Below, piece by piece: positions 21,199-30,165 of a stretch of 64,000 nt of DNA. The stretch is taken from NCBI RefSeq assembly GCF_000196875.2, contig NC_014532.2:2418001-2482000 (forward strand). Direction: 5' to 3'. The stretch's first letter is position 1. Every line of letters begins with the position of its first letter. Source of the DNA: Halomonas elongata DSM 2581 (GTDB lineage Bacteria; Pseudomonadota; Gammaproteobacteria; Pseudomonadales; Halomonadaceae). A program made the translations under genes and the position numbers. A model generated the notes under the pieces. That model saw nothing but the letters and a program-made list of their open reading frames with translations. It was not told where the DNA came from and made no database searches.

Positions 21199-22415
21199 TG
21201 CCGCCGTCCGCCCCCGGCCGGCTCGTTCGCCATGGGATGGCGACGCTCGCCGCGGCGTAACCACCAGGCGAGTGCGAAGGTGATGGCCAGAATCAGCCAG
21301 GAAGCGACCACCACGCCCATCCAGTTCCCCAGCAACCAGAAAGGCTCCAGCCAGAAACCGCCCAGGCTCGCCCCCGTGTAATAGAACACCAGATACAAGG
21401 CCGAGGCGCTGCCCCGATCACGCTGCGCATGGCGCCCTACCCAGCTCGAAGCCATCGAATGGGCGAGAAAGAAACCGAAGGCATTGACGGTCAGCCCCGC
21501 CAGGATCAGGAACACTCGATCGGAAAGCGTCAGGGCCGTGCCCGCCATCAGCAGCAGAATACCGAACGCCATGCACGTCGGTTGGGAAATCGCACGCGAG
21601 AGGCGACCGGACAGCGTCGAGCCCAGGGTACCGCTGAGATAGGTCAGAAACAGCAGCCCGAGCCACCGCTCTCCCAGCTCGAAGGGTGGCGCCGCCAGGC
21701 GGAAGGTGATGTAGCTGTACTGGTTGATGAAGATCAGAAAATTCAGCCCGCCCAACAGATAGGCCCCCAGCAGCACGGGATTGCGCAGATGCCCGGCGAG
21801 GCCGGCCCGCGCCTCGCGCAGACGAAAGCGGCGCGGCTCGAAGCGCCGTGCCGGCGGCAGCAAGCGCCAGAACACCGCGCCCCCGACCAGGGTCAGCGCC
21901 CCGACCGCCAGGAAACTGGCCGACACCCCACCGACCTCGGCCATCGAGCCACCGATCACGCGCCCGCCGATGCCCCCCAGGGTATTGGCACCGATATAGA
22001 GCCCGACCGCCGACAACAGGGCCGGCCTGTCGAACTCATCGCCCATCCAGGCGATCGCCACCGCCGGCAGACCACCCAGCACGAAGCCTTGCACGGCACG
22101 CAGGATCAGCAGGGTTTCGAAACCCGGCGCAAAGGCCAGGGCGATCGACAACAATCCGGCAAGCATCAGCGTCAGGCGCATGATGCCGGCACGTCCGATG
22201 GCATCCGACAAGGGGCCAAAGACCAGCAGCGACGCGGCCAGGGCCAGCGTCGAGACCGACATCGCCAGACTGGCCGCCAGCGTCGAAATCCCGTAAGCCT
22301 CGCGCAACAACGGCAGCAGCGGCTGCGGGACATAGAGATTGAGAAAGACCAGCAAGGATCCCAGGCACAAGGCCAAGGTGGCGCGCCACCAGGCGCGACT
22401 GCGAACGACGATCAT
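21120..22415 (-). CDS. MFS transporter, YnfM-like
   Basis: The 431-residue product is a 12-segment major facilitator. Visible features are the first segment LALCLGSLLVFLNLYVPQPLLP, the loop motif GPLSDAIGRAGIM between segments 2 and 3, and GFFLAHSMASSWVGRHAQ in the second half. This last motif and the PQPLLP start fit the YnfM/arabinose-efflux-like subgroup. It is divergent from a LysR gene 87 bases away, the same pairing as ynfM-ynfL in E. coli, suggesting that the regulator controls it. The carboxyl tail (about 40 polar residues) overlaps msrA on the other strand. Substrate unknown. Confidence 0.88.
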   Translation of the reverse strand: MIVVRSRAWWRATLALCLGSLLVFLNLYVPQPLLPLLREAYGISTLAASLAMSVSTLALAASLLVFGPLSDAIGRAGIMRLTLMLAGLLSIALAFAPGFETLLILRAVQGFVLGGLPAVAIAWMGDEFDRPALLSAVGLYIGANTLGGIGGRVIGGSMAEVGGVSASFLAVGALTLVGGAVFWRLLPPARRFEPRRFRLREARAGLAGHLRNPVLLGAYLLGGLNFLIFINQYSYITFRLAAPPFELGERWLGLLFLTYLSGTLGSTLSGRLSRAISQPTCMAFGILLLMAGTALTLSDRVFLILAGLTVNAFGFFLAHSMASSWVGRHAQRDRGSASALYLVFYYTGASLGGFWLEPFWLLGNWMGVVVASWLILAITFALAWWLRRGERRHPMANEPAGGGRRHQERALASASSPQISSSRSERPQADL

Positions 22416-22477
22416 GAATACCTCCGACTTGGAGGGCCATGATCGTCCGGTTAAGATGATAAGCCAAACAGAATATT

Positions 22478-22494
22478 ATGATGACTTCCATCAT
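22478..22494. promoter_or_regulatory. Inverted repeat in the LysR/MFS divergent gap
   Basis: ATGATG (22478-22483) and CATCAT (22489-22494) are exact inverse copies with a 5-base spacer, and lie 9 bases before the LysR start codon. LysR regulators often bind such dyads in the gap they share with a target gene, so this is a candidate autoregulatory operator. Confidence 0.45.
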
Positions 22495-22502
22495 CAAGGC
22501 TT

Positions 22503-23381
22503 ATGACTCTACCCTTCGACCTTCGCGCCCTGCAGGTCTTCCTGGCGGTCGTCGACCAGGGCGGTTTCGGGGCCGCCGCCAGGGAGCTGCACATCGCGCA
22601 ATCCGCGGTGAGCCAATCCATCGCCAACCTGGAGCGCCGTCTCGAGCTGACCCTGTTTCATCGCCACGAACGTCGTATCGCGCTCACCACGGAGGGCGAG
22701 GCGCTGGTCGCGCATGCCCGTCAGCTGCTCGAGCGCGCCGAAACCGCTCACCTGGCCATGCGCGAACTCCACGACCTGGTCAAGGGCGAGGTCCGCATCG
22801 GCATCCCCTCGATGCTCGGGTCCTATTATTTCCCGCCGCTGCTGATGGGCTTCAAGGCACAGCATCCCGGCATCCGGCTGACCGTGGTGGAAGCCGGCGC
22901 GCGACGCTTGCAGCACATGATCGCCAGTGGCGAGCTGGATCTGGGCGTGGTCATCGATGACGGTGCCAGTCGACACCTGGCAAGGCGTCACCTGACGCGG
23001 GAGGAAATGGTCGTCTGCGTACCGCGGGAGCACCCCTTCGCCGAATACTACAGTGTGACGCCGGAAGCCTTCTTCGCCGAACCCCTGGTGCTGTTCCAGG
23101 ACGGCTACTTTCATCGCGAGTTCATCGACACCTTGTCGCAGCGCTGCGGCACCGAGGCGAATATTGCCTTCGAATCCAACCTGATACCGCTGACCAAGGC
23201 CATCGTGCGGCGCGGCTTCGGCATCACCACCTTCCTGCGACGCGTCGTGGAGGAGCCCGATCTGGCAGCCGTCTCCTTCGATACGCCGAGCTGGATGGAT
23301 CTCTCACTGGCCTGGGCCGAGGGGGCCTACCTATCCCGGGCGGAACAGGCCTTCGTCGACTTCGTGCTCGCCAATCGCTAG
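22503..23381 (+). CDS. LysR-family transcriptional regulator
   Basis: The 292-residue product has the amino-terminal helix-turn-helix (FLAVVDQGGFGAAARELHIAQSAVSQSIANLERRLELTLFHR, about residues 13-55) and a substrate-binding domain starting at GEVRIGIPSMLGSYYFPPLL. It is divergent from the MFS gene with a dyad between them and most likely controls that transporter. The effector is unknown. The stop codon is only 7 bases from the convergent end of the NlpC/P60 gene. Confidence 0.92.
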   Translation: MTLPFDLRALQVFLAVVDQGGFGAAARELHIAQSAVSQSIANLERRLELTLFHRHERRIALTTEGEALVAHARQLLERAETAHLAMRELHDLVKGEVRIGIPSMLGSYYFPPLLMGFKAQHPGIRLTVVEAGARRLQHMIASGELDLGVVIDDGASRHLARRHLTREEMVVCVPREHPFAEYYSVTPEAFFAEPLVLFQDGYFHREFIDTLSQRCGTEANIAFESNLIPLTKAIVRRGFGITTFLRRVVEEPDLAAVSFDTPSWMDLSLAWAEGAYLSRAEQAFVDFVLANR

Positions 23382-23388
23382 GCGCCCA

Positions 23389-24024
23389 TCACCCCTCGCC
23401 GGAAGCGATCACACTGCTGTCGAGACGCTGCGCCAGGTGCCGGGTATCCAGCGCACGCCGACTCTGCCAGTAATAGCGCTGCCAGTACTGGTTATCCAGG
23501 GAGGAGAGCTTGACGCCGCGCGAGGACGACGCATGCAGGAAACGGCCTTCGCCGACGTAGATCCCCACATGCCGATAGGCACCGGGAGGACGGAAGAACA
23601 CCAGATCGCCGGGACGCAATTCATCCCGCGATATCCGTCGACCTTCATGAACCTGGCGGGCCGTGGTGCGCGGCATTTCGAGACGGAAGGTATCGGCGAA
23701 GACATTCTGCACCAGCGCCGAACAATCGATGCCGCGACGCGTGGTGCCGCCCAGTCGGTAGGGAGTGCCCAACCAGCGCTCATGCTGGGCCAGCAAGGCC
23801 CGGCGAATCAGGGTGGGTGGCGGATTGCCCAGTTGGCGCGCCTGCAGGATGGGATTATCTGCTGGCGACATCATCGGGCCTCCGGGCAGGCCCGGCAGGT
23901 CACGGGCAAAATAATTGCCCGTTGATTCTTCCGGTGACGGGGAACCGCCCGAGGCGGCACAACCCGCCAGCATGAGACACGATAACGCCACGGGAACGAG
24001 GCGACGCGACCCTGGATTGATCAT
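23389..24024 (-). CDS. NlpC/P60 family lipoprotein, MepS-like endopeptidase
   Basis: NlpC/P60 enzymes cut peptidoglycan stem peptides. The 211-residue precursor has a lipoprotein signal (VALSCLMLAGC, Cys22) and a catalytic domain with Cys101 in RGIDCSALVQNVF, His152 in YRHVGIYVG and His164 in GRFLHAS, the full Cys-His-His triad. FGDGxxxPRTTAxQ is represented by LEMPRTTARQV. The domain and lipid anchor fit MepS (Spr) or NlpC; the sequence between lipobox and domain (about 60 residues, Pro/Gly rich) is longer than in MepS. It probably acts at the outer membrane. Confidence 0.92.
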   Translation of the reverse strand: MINPGSRRLVPVALSCLMLAGCAASGGSPSPEESTGNYFARDLPGLPGGPMMSPADNPILQARQLGNPPPTLIRRALLAQHERWLGTPYRLGGTTRRGIDCSALVQNVFADTFRLEMPRTTARQVHEGRRISRDELRPGDLVFFRPPGAYRHVGIYVGEGRFLHASSSRGVKLSSLDNQYWQRYYWQSRRALDTRHLAQRLDSSVIASGEG

Positions 24025-24341
24025 CCCTGCTCCCTCACCCTGTCATACTCCTTGATTGCTATCCTGGCTTGGCTTTCTAGGCATCATTCAGGACGAGCCA
24101 CATCCGGCCATCTCAGGCAAAAACCGGCCCAGCGACATCGTTTGCTACTCGTGACTGTCCACTCTCACGGCATCTTGCCCCGCCTGGCATTGGCGATGAC
24201 CCGGCCGGCCAGACCCGCTCATGCGCGGATGGACTTATCGCGCCTCAGCATAGACATTTTTTGCATAATAGCCAAGAACAACGACTTATACGTTCCGCTA
24301 TTTAACAATATTTCTTGGATGCGCGTTCCCTGAACGCACGA
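24025..24341. other. Intergenic stretch without a gene
   Basis: These 317 bases separate the NlpC/P60 gene from the end of the DUF1266-like gene, both on the minus strand. The part from about 24245 to 24320 is clearly AT-rich for this genome and may contain the NlpC/P60 promoter. I see no repeat, stable hairpin with a U-tract or credible reading frame. Confidence 0.5.
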
Positions 24342-26801
24342 TCAATGCAGTAACCGCTCATCCCCCGGTAGCGTATCCACATGCATCGGCGCCCAGTGAC
24401 GCGGGCGCGCACCGGGAAAGTCCAGGGTCGCCCAGGGGCCTGCCAGTGGCGGCGCGGCGGCCAGCCAGCTCGCCAGAGCCTGGCGAAAGCCGCCCAGGAA
24501 TGCCTCGCGCTCGGGCGTTTCCCCCATGAAGAAGGAAAAGCCCGCATAGAGGCCTCGTGCGTACTCCTCCCATCCTCCGTAATGGCTGGCGGCCAGGGCA
24601 TGAGCACGCCGCAGCCTGGCAAAGAACGCCTCCTCGCTCAGCCAGTCCAGTTGACGACCGGCAATGGCAAGATCCACGGCCTGGGCCAGATCCCAGGCGG
24701 TGAGATCCAGGTCGTTGCAGCCATCCTCATTGGCGCGTACACGCTTGAGACGCAATAGATGATTGCGCTCCTCCTCGCCGCACTCGTCGCTCTCAAGCGT
24801 CGCGATCTCCGAGGCCAGGCGAGCCGGGTTCAGGGTATAAGGCGCATAGTTGATCTGGTATTCCTGACGGTCGCCGACCTCCAGCAGGTAATCGATGAAC
24901 TCCGCCAGCCCTTCCGGACCCTGCACGGCATAATGGCCATCCACCCACTCGCGGATCGAGGCGCACTCGCGTTCGCTCTCCGGCTGCGGCAGGCTCCAGA
25001 TCGCGCTGTTGAGCGGCCCGACCAGAGCCATGGCGGTGAACTGGCTGAGCCCCGGACGCGGCCCCGGCTCCCGCCACTCGCCACTGCGCCAGTCGAGCCA
25101 GTGGAAGAGACTGCCCGGATCATCGCGATGCCAGAGGATCTCCGCCACCAAGGAGGGTTGCTCGGGCTCGGGCAACAAGGCCTCCCATTGTGCCCAGGCC
25201 GACAGCAGGCGGCGGGCATCGGGATAGAAACGGCACAATGAGCCCTGCAACGCCGCCGCCAGCTCCGCCAGGCGCGGTGCCTCGAACCACTCGCTGTCCA
25301 TGGCCATCTGGAGGTGGAAGGCGAACTTCTCCGCCATGTGGATGGTGGCGGCATGACGGCTGGCACGTCCCAGCGCATCGCGACCGGTCAGGTCGTCACC
25401 CGCAACCTCGCCGAAGGGCGTCCGGGATGGCGGCAAGGCGCCATGGGCCGCATCCGCCGCGAGCTGGTTGAGATGATGGGCCTGGGCCGGCAACCAGTAG
25501 CGCGCCAGCGCCTCGACACCTTCATCGGCATGCAGGTCGAGGGTCTCGGTCAGATGGCCGCGCGCATCCTCGCAACGCGCCAGCGGCAGACTCGGCGCCA
25601 CCCCCTGGCGCAATGCCAGCTCGGGCTCGCGCACCGCCGCCAGGGCCAGCACCCAATGACGCGGCTCACGACGCCATTCGCGTATGCGTTTCCGAGAGGC
25701 TTCGATCTGTTCGGCATCGATCAATTCCTGCAGAGCGGGCTTCCAGGGGCTCACCGGTGCATGCAGGAGCAATCGCCAATCGGCCTCGAAGTCGCCCAGC
25801 AGGTCCTGCCCTTCGAACAGGCTGCGCCCTCGCTGATAGGCCCTGGCGAGCGCCGGCCAGTCGCTGTAGCGGCGCAGTATCAGATCCGCACCATGCAGCG
25901 CCACGTCCCGGGCCTCGTCGTCGGCAAGCCAGCCGAGGCAAGCACCGGCCCAGGCCAGATCGATCAGTCGCAGCCAGTCCCAGGCGGCCCATTCCAGCGG
26001 CTCGCCCCTTTCCACGAAGCCCAGCAGGACACGACCAAAATCGCGGTCCCGGGGAGCCAGTCCGGCATGCCAGCGGCGGCGCGCCTCGGCATCGGCCTCG
26101 AGTAATCGGTTGGCATCGAGATCCCAGCCCTGCCGGTCGCCCTGGGCTCCCAGCCACAGGAGCAGACGAATCAGCTCATCGCGCCCCGTCACCTGCCAAG
26201 ACTCGGCCAGCCAGGTCTCGAGCCCCTGCCAGTCAAGCGCGCCAGCCGACGTTTCCAGCACCGGGCTGAAGGCGGCTCTCAGCCGCCATACCCGAGCCTC
26301 GGCCTCCTCGGGCCACAGCGCCGGCGTCCGTCGATTGGCCAGCAGCCAGTCGCGCAGCATTTCCCAGGTCACGCCTTCGCCATCATGCTCCAGGGTGGCC
26401 AGGGCTTCGCAGGCCTCGGCAAAGCCGTCATCGCCGCGCACCCAGCCTTCATCGTTGCGCGCGCGACGCAACGCCGCCAGCCAGTCGTCAAGGCTGGCAT
26501 GGTGAGCATGAATCTCCTCGGCCAGGCGCTGTCCCCATTGCCGGGCCCGCGATTCACTCAGCCATCCGACCGCCCCAGCCAGGGCCACCACATCCAATGC
26601 AGCCAACAGGCGGGCCGGATCGGGGTGGGCGCTATCCAGTGCCTCCAGCAGGCGCCAACCCAGTTCCCCGCGATCGACGACGTCGAGATTCGCCAGGCGG
26701 GTGCGCGCCTCCTCCGGCTCGAGTGCCAGGGGGTCGGGCGCAAAGGCCCAACCGCACAACACCAGTTGCTGGGCCCACCAGGCATTCAAGGGATCGACCA
26801 A
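24342..26801 (-). CDS. Large protein with three DUF1266-like segments, function unknown
   Basis: The 819-residue product is Trp- and Leu-rich and mostly helical, with no signal peptide or membrane segment. Three related segments can be seen. The second (about residues 273-340) reads AWDWLRLIDLAWAGACLGWL then ADDEA, and the third (about 699-780) AWDLAQAVDLAIAGRQLDWL then SEEAF. The first (about 68-118) is more diverged: LAALDVVALAGAVGWLSE. This AWD pattern is the core of DUF1266 (YbeU/YbeR of E. coli), whose function is unknown. Most DUF1266 proteins have one copy. The TTG at 26801 has GAGG seven bases upstream; a GTG at 26816 is the alternative but lacks a ribosome site. It stands alone. Confidence 0.7.
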   Translation of the reverse strand: MVDPLNAWWAQQLVLCGWAFAPDPLALEPEEARTRLANLDVVDRGELGWRLLEALDSAHPDPARLLAALDVVALAGAVGWLSESRARQWGQRLAEEIHAHHASLDDWLAALRRARNDEGWVRGDDGFAEACEALATLEHDGEGVTWEMLRDWLLANRRTPALWPEEAEARVWRLRAAFSPVLETSAGALDWQGLETWLAESWQVTGRDELIRLLLWLGAQGDRQGWDLDANRLLEADAEARRRWHAGLAPRDRDFGRVLLGFVERGEPLEWAAWDWLRLIDLAWAGACLGWLADDEARDVALHGADLILRRYSDWPALARAYQRGRSLFEGQDLLGDFEADWRLLLHAPVSPWKPALQELIDAEQIEASRKRIREWRREPRHWVLALAAVREPELALRQGVAPSLPLARCEDARGHLTETLDLHADEGVEALARYWLPAQAHHLNQLAADAAHGALPPSRTPFGEVAGDDLTGRDALGRASRHAATIHMAEKFAFHLQMAMDSEWFEAPRLAELAAALQGSLCRFYPDARRLLSAWAQWEALLPEPEQPSLVAEILWHRDDPGSLFHWLDWRSGEWREPGPRPGLSQFTAMALVGPLNSAIWSLPQPESERECASIREWVDGHYAVQGPEGLAEFIDYLLEVGDRQEYQINYAPYTLNPARLASEIATLESDECGEEERNHLLRLKRVRANEDGCNDLDLTAWDLAQAVDLAIAGRQLDWLSEEAFFARLRRAHALAASHYGGWEEYARGLYAGFSFFMGETPEREAFLGGFRQALASWLAAAPPLAGPWATLDFPGARPRHWAPMHVDTLPGDERLLH

Positions 26802-26998
26802 GGCACACCTCGCCACACATCAGGATCGGGGAACGCAAGACGCGTCCTTTGTGAATTCGGCGACATAGTGTAACGGAAAGCAGGCGTCGCGCCGATGCTC
26901 GAAAGCCGTTCGAGGAAAGATATCGCGGGGACTTGGCGGCATGTTGTAAATAATGCACACTCGTCAAACAAGATAGTCATTCACGTGAGTCCGCTGCC

Positions 26999-28444
26999 AT
27001 GAACACCGATACTTCCCTGCTCATCGACAAGGCCTATATAGCCGGCCAATGGCGTGACGCCGAGCGTCGCTTCGCCGTCACCGATCCCGCTACCGGCGAG
27101 ACGCTGGCCAATGTCCCCGACCTCGATGCCGAAGACGCTCGCCAGGCCGTGGCCGCCGCCGAGACGGCCTGGCACGACTGGCGCCGCAAGACCGCCAAGG
27201 AGCGGGCCGCGTTGCTGCGCGCCTGGTTCGAACGCATCATGGCCAATCAGGAAGCCCTGGCCCGCTTGATGACCCGCGAGCAGGGCAAGCCGCTGACCGA
27301 ATCCCGCGGCGAAGTCGCCTATGGCGCCAGCTTCGTCGAGTTCTACGCCGAACAGGCCAAGCGCGTGGCCGGCGAGACGCTGCCCGGCAATGGCGCCGAC
27401 AAGCGCATCCTGGTGCTGCGCGAATCCATCGGCGTAGTGGCAGCCATCACGCCCTGGAACTTCCCCCTGGCGATGATCACCCGCAAGTGCGCCCCGGCAC
27501 TGGCGGCCGGTTGCACGGTAGTGGTCAAGCCCGCCGAGGCGACGCCCTTGACCGCCCTGGCCATGGCCAAGCTGGCCGAGGACGCTGGTATTCCCGCAGG
27601 CGTCATCAATGTGGTGACCGCCAGCCGTCCCGCCGAAATCGGCGAGGTACTCACCACCGACCCGCGGGTACGCAAGGTGTCCTTCACCGGCTCCACCGCC
27701 GTGGGCAAGCGGCTGCTGGCCCAGTGCGCCGGCACGGTCAAGAAGACGTCCATGGAACTCGGCGGCAACGCGCCGTTCATCGTTTTCGACGATGCCGACC
27801 TCGACGCTGCCGTGGAAGGTGCGGTGGCCTCCAAGTTCCGCAACTCGGGCCAGACCTGCGTGTGCACCAACCGCATGCTGGTGCAGGCCGGCGTCTACGA
27901 GACCTTCCTCGACAAGCTGGCCACTCGCGTCGCCGAACTCCAGGTAGGCAATGGACTGGAAGACGGCGTGGTCCAGGGTCCGCTGATCAACGATGCCGCC
28001 GTGGACAAGGTTCGCGAGCATATCGCCGATGCCCTCGACAAGGGCGGCCGACTGATCTGCGGCGGCCAGCCCCACGAGCTGGGAGGCACCTTCTTCCAGC
28101 CCACGGTGATCGGTGACGTCGACGACAGCATGCGCGTGGCCACCGAAGAGACCTTCGGTCCGCTGGCACCGGTGTTCCGCTTCGACACCGAAGAAGAGGC
28201 CATCGCCATGGCCAACGCCACCGAATTCGGCCTGGCCGCCTACTTCTACGCCAATGACTATCGCCGTATCTGGCATGTCATGGAAGCGCTGGAATATGGC
28301 ATGGTGGCGGTCAATGAAGGCCTCCTCTCCACCGAGCTTGCGCCCTTCGGCGGCGTCAAGGAATCCGGGCTGGGACGCGAAGGGTCGCACCACGGTCTGG
28401 ATGAATACACTGAACTAAAATACGTCTGTGTCGGCGGCTTGTAA
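26999..28444 (+). CDS. gabD: Succinate-semialdehyde dehydrogenase
   Basis: GabD oxidises succinate semialdehyde to succinate with NADP, the last step of GABA breakdown; some homologues act on glutarate semialdehyde. The 481-residue product has the aldehyde dehydrogenase signature MELGGNAPFIVFDDAD (catalytic Glu) and the nucleophile Cys in KFRNSGQTCVCTNRML, where Cys-Val-Cys carries the paired cysteines of GabD. ITPWNFPLAMITRKC and VKPAEATPLTALA form the cofactor site. Length equals E. coli GabD (482). gabT follows 33 bases later, so both form one operon ending at the terminator at 29804. Confidence 0.95.
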   Translation: MNTDTSLLIDKAYIAGQWRDAERRFAVTDPATGETLANVPDLDAEDARQAVAAAETAWHDWRRKTAKERAALLRAWFERIMANQEALARLMTREQGKPLTESRGEVAYGASFVEFYAEQAKRVAGETLPGNGADKRILVLRESIGVVAAITPWNFPLAMITRKCAPALAAGCTVVVKPAEATPLTALAMAKLAEDAGIPAGVINVVTASRPAEIGEVLTTDPRVRKVSFTGSTAVGKRLLAQCAGTVKKTSMELGGNAPFIVFDDADLDAAVEGAVASKFRNSGQTCVCTNRMLVQAGVYETFLDKLATRVAELQVGNGLEDGVVQGPLINDAAVDKVREHIADALDKGGRLICGGQPHELGGTFFQPTVIGDVDDSMRVATEETFGPLAPVFRFDTEEEAIAMANATEFGLAAYFYANDYRRIWHVMEALEYGMVAVNEGLLSTELAPFGGVKESGLGREGSHHGLDEYTELKYVCVGGL

Positions 28445-28477
28445 TCGCCCCCATATTTTCGATCCCAGGAGACAGCC

Positions 28478-29776
28478 ATGAACAACGCCCAACTCAACGA
28501 ACTCAAGCAGCGCTATGTCGCCAGCGGCGCCGCCAGTCCCGCCACCGCGTTCGCCGATCGCGCCGAGAACGCCGAGATCTGGGATGCCGACGGCAACCGC
28601 TTCATCGATTTCGCCGGTGGCATCGGCGTGCTCAACATCGGTCACCGTCATCCCAAGGTGGTCGAGGCGGTCAAGGCACAGCTGGACCGCGTGATGCACA
28701 CCTGCCAGACGGTGATGCCCTATGAAGGCTACGTGAAAGTGGCCGAGAAGCTCAGCCAGGTCACGCCGGTACGCGGCCATGCCAAGGTCATGCTGGCCAA
28801 CTCGGGCGCCGAGGCCCTGGAGAACGCCGTCAAGGTCGCGCGTGCCGCCACCGGCAAGAACAACGTGATCTGCTTCGACGGCGGCTATCACGGCCGTACC
28901 TTCATGACCATGGCCATGAACGGCAAGGTCGCCCCTTATGCCACCGACTTCGGCAGCATGCCGGGCAATGTCTTCCGCGCGCCCTTCCCGGTGCCCTACC
29001 ACGGCGTCAGCGAAGACGAAGCCCTGCGCGGCTTGAAGATGGCCCTCAAGACCGACGCCAACCCCAAGGACACCGCAGCCATCGTGCTCGAGCCGGTACT
29101 CGGCGAAGGCGGTTTCTATCCGGCGCCGCCCAGCTTCCTCAAGGCGATCCGCGAGATCTGCGACGAGCACGGCATCCTGATGATCATCGACGAAGTACAG
29201 TCCGGCTTCGGCCGTACCGGCAAGCTGTTCGCCATCGAGCACAGCGGCGTCGAGCCCGACATCATGACCATGGCCAAGAGCATGGCGGACGGCATGCCGA
29301 TCTCCGCCGTGGTCGGTACCGACAAGGTGATGGACGCCTCCGGCGGCAACTCCCTGGGCGGCACCTACACGGGCAGCCCGGTATCCTGCGCGGCGACCCT
29401 GGCGGTGCTCGAGGTCTTCGAGCAGGAGAACATCCTCGAGAAGAGCCAGGCGCTGGGCGACAAGCTGGCCGCCCGCTTCGCCACCTGGCAGAACGACTTC
29501 GCCTGCATCGACAACGCCCGCAACATGGGCGCCATGGCCGCCTTCGACGTGGTCGCCGACAAGAACGCGCATTCCCCGGACGCCGAACTGACCGGAGCCC
29601 TGTGCAAGAAAGCTCGCGAAAAGGGCCTGATCCTGCTGTCCTGCGGCATGTACGGCAACACCATCCGGTTCTTGATGCCGGTGACCATCGAGGACGCGGT
29701 CCTCGAGGAAGGCCTGGACATCATCGAGACCTGCCTGAAGGAGCTGGTCGGCCAGCAGAGCGCCGCCACCGCCTGA
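28478..29776 (+). CDS. gabT: 4-aminobutyrate aminotransferase
   Basis: GabT moves the amino group of GABA to 2-oxoglutarate, giving succinate semialdehyde for GabD. The 432-residue product is a class III PLP aminotransferase: FAGGIGVLNIGHRHPKVVEA, SGAEALENAVKVARAAT, FDGGYHGRTFMTMAM, the Asp in IIDEVQSGFGRTGKLFA and the PLP Lys in MTMAKSMADGMPISAV. GGTYTGSPVSCAATLAV follows. It could also serve 5-aminovalerate. GAGACAG precedes ATG 28478. No GabR-type regulator or GABA permease is adjacent. Confidence 0.95.
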   Translation: MNNAQLNELKQRYVASGAASPATAFADRAENAEIWDADGNRFIDFAGGIGVLNIGHRHPKVVEAVKAQLDRVMHTCQTVMPYEGYVKVAEKLSQVTPVRGHAKVMLANSGAEALENAVKVARAATGKNNVICFDGGYHGRTFMTMAMNGKVAPYATDFGSMPGNVFRAPFPVPYHGVSEDEALRGLKMALKTDANPKDTAAIVLEPVLGEGGFYPAPPSFLKAIREICDEHGILMIIDEVQSGFGRTGKLFAIEHSGVEPDIMTMAKSMADGMPISAVVGTDKVMDASGGNSLGGTYTGSPVSCAATLAVLEVFEQENILEKSQALGDKLAARFATWQNDFACIDNARNMGAMAAFDVVADKNAHSPDAELTGALCKKAREKGLILLSCGMYGNTIRFLMPVTIEDAVLEEGLDIIETCLKELVGQQSAATA

Positions 29777-29803
29777 GCCAGGATCTGATCTTGCTGCCAC
29801 AGC

Positions 29804-29833
29804 AAAGCGCCGCCCCGAAGGGCGGCGCTTTTT
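29804..29833 (+). terminator. Rho-independent terminator after gabT
   Basis: AAAGCGCCGCCC (29804-29815) pairs with GGGCGGCGCTTT through 29831 around a GAA loop, followed by T residues. The symmetry could also serve the convergent GlsB/YeaQ gene. Confidence 0.92.
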
Positions 29834-29871
29834 CATGCCAAACGTGCTTCATGACGGACAAGGCGTCCGCG

Positions 29872-30114
29872 TCAGGCCTTCTTGACCTTGGCGATGACCC
29901 ACAGCAGCACCACGGCTCCCACCACGGCGGTCACCAGTGAACCGATGAACCCGCCGGATGACAGCCCGAGCAGGCTGAACAGGAAACCGCCGACCACTGC
30001 GCCGACGACTCCCACGCCGATATTGCCCAGCAGCCCGAAACCGCCGCCACGCATGATGTTGCCGGCAATCCAGCCCGCCAGTCCTCCAATGATCAACCAT
30101 GCAATGATACTCAT
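29872..30114 (-). CDS. GlsB/YeaQ/YmgE family small membrane protein
   Basis: This 80-residue transglycosylase-associated-like protein has three Gly-rich membrane segments: IIAWLIIGGLAGWIAGNIM, a second with the diagnostic GNIGVGVVGAVVGGFLFSLLG, and a last one ending VVLLWVIAKVKKA. Family members are stress-induced in Gram-positive and Gram-negative bacteria but have no firmly known activity. ATG 30114 has AAAGGAG upstream. It converges on gabT. Confidence 0.92.
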   Translation of the reverse strand: MSIIAWLIIGGLAGWIAGNIMRGGGFGLLGNIGVGVVGAVVGGFLFSLLGLSSGGFIGSLVTAVVGAVVLLWVIAKVKKA

Positions 30115-30165
30115 GCCGTTCTCCTTTCCGGTTGGTGGCTCCAATGATGGTGCCTTGCCAGGATG

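Noticed and set aside
24052-24333. Possible 93-residue gene in the 24-kb gap
   Set aside because: No ribosome site, no family resemblance, and it crosses the AT-rich promoter-like part.
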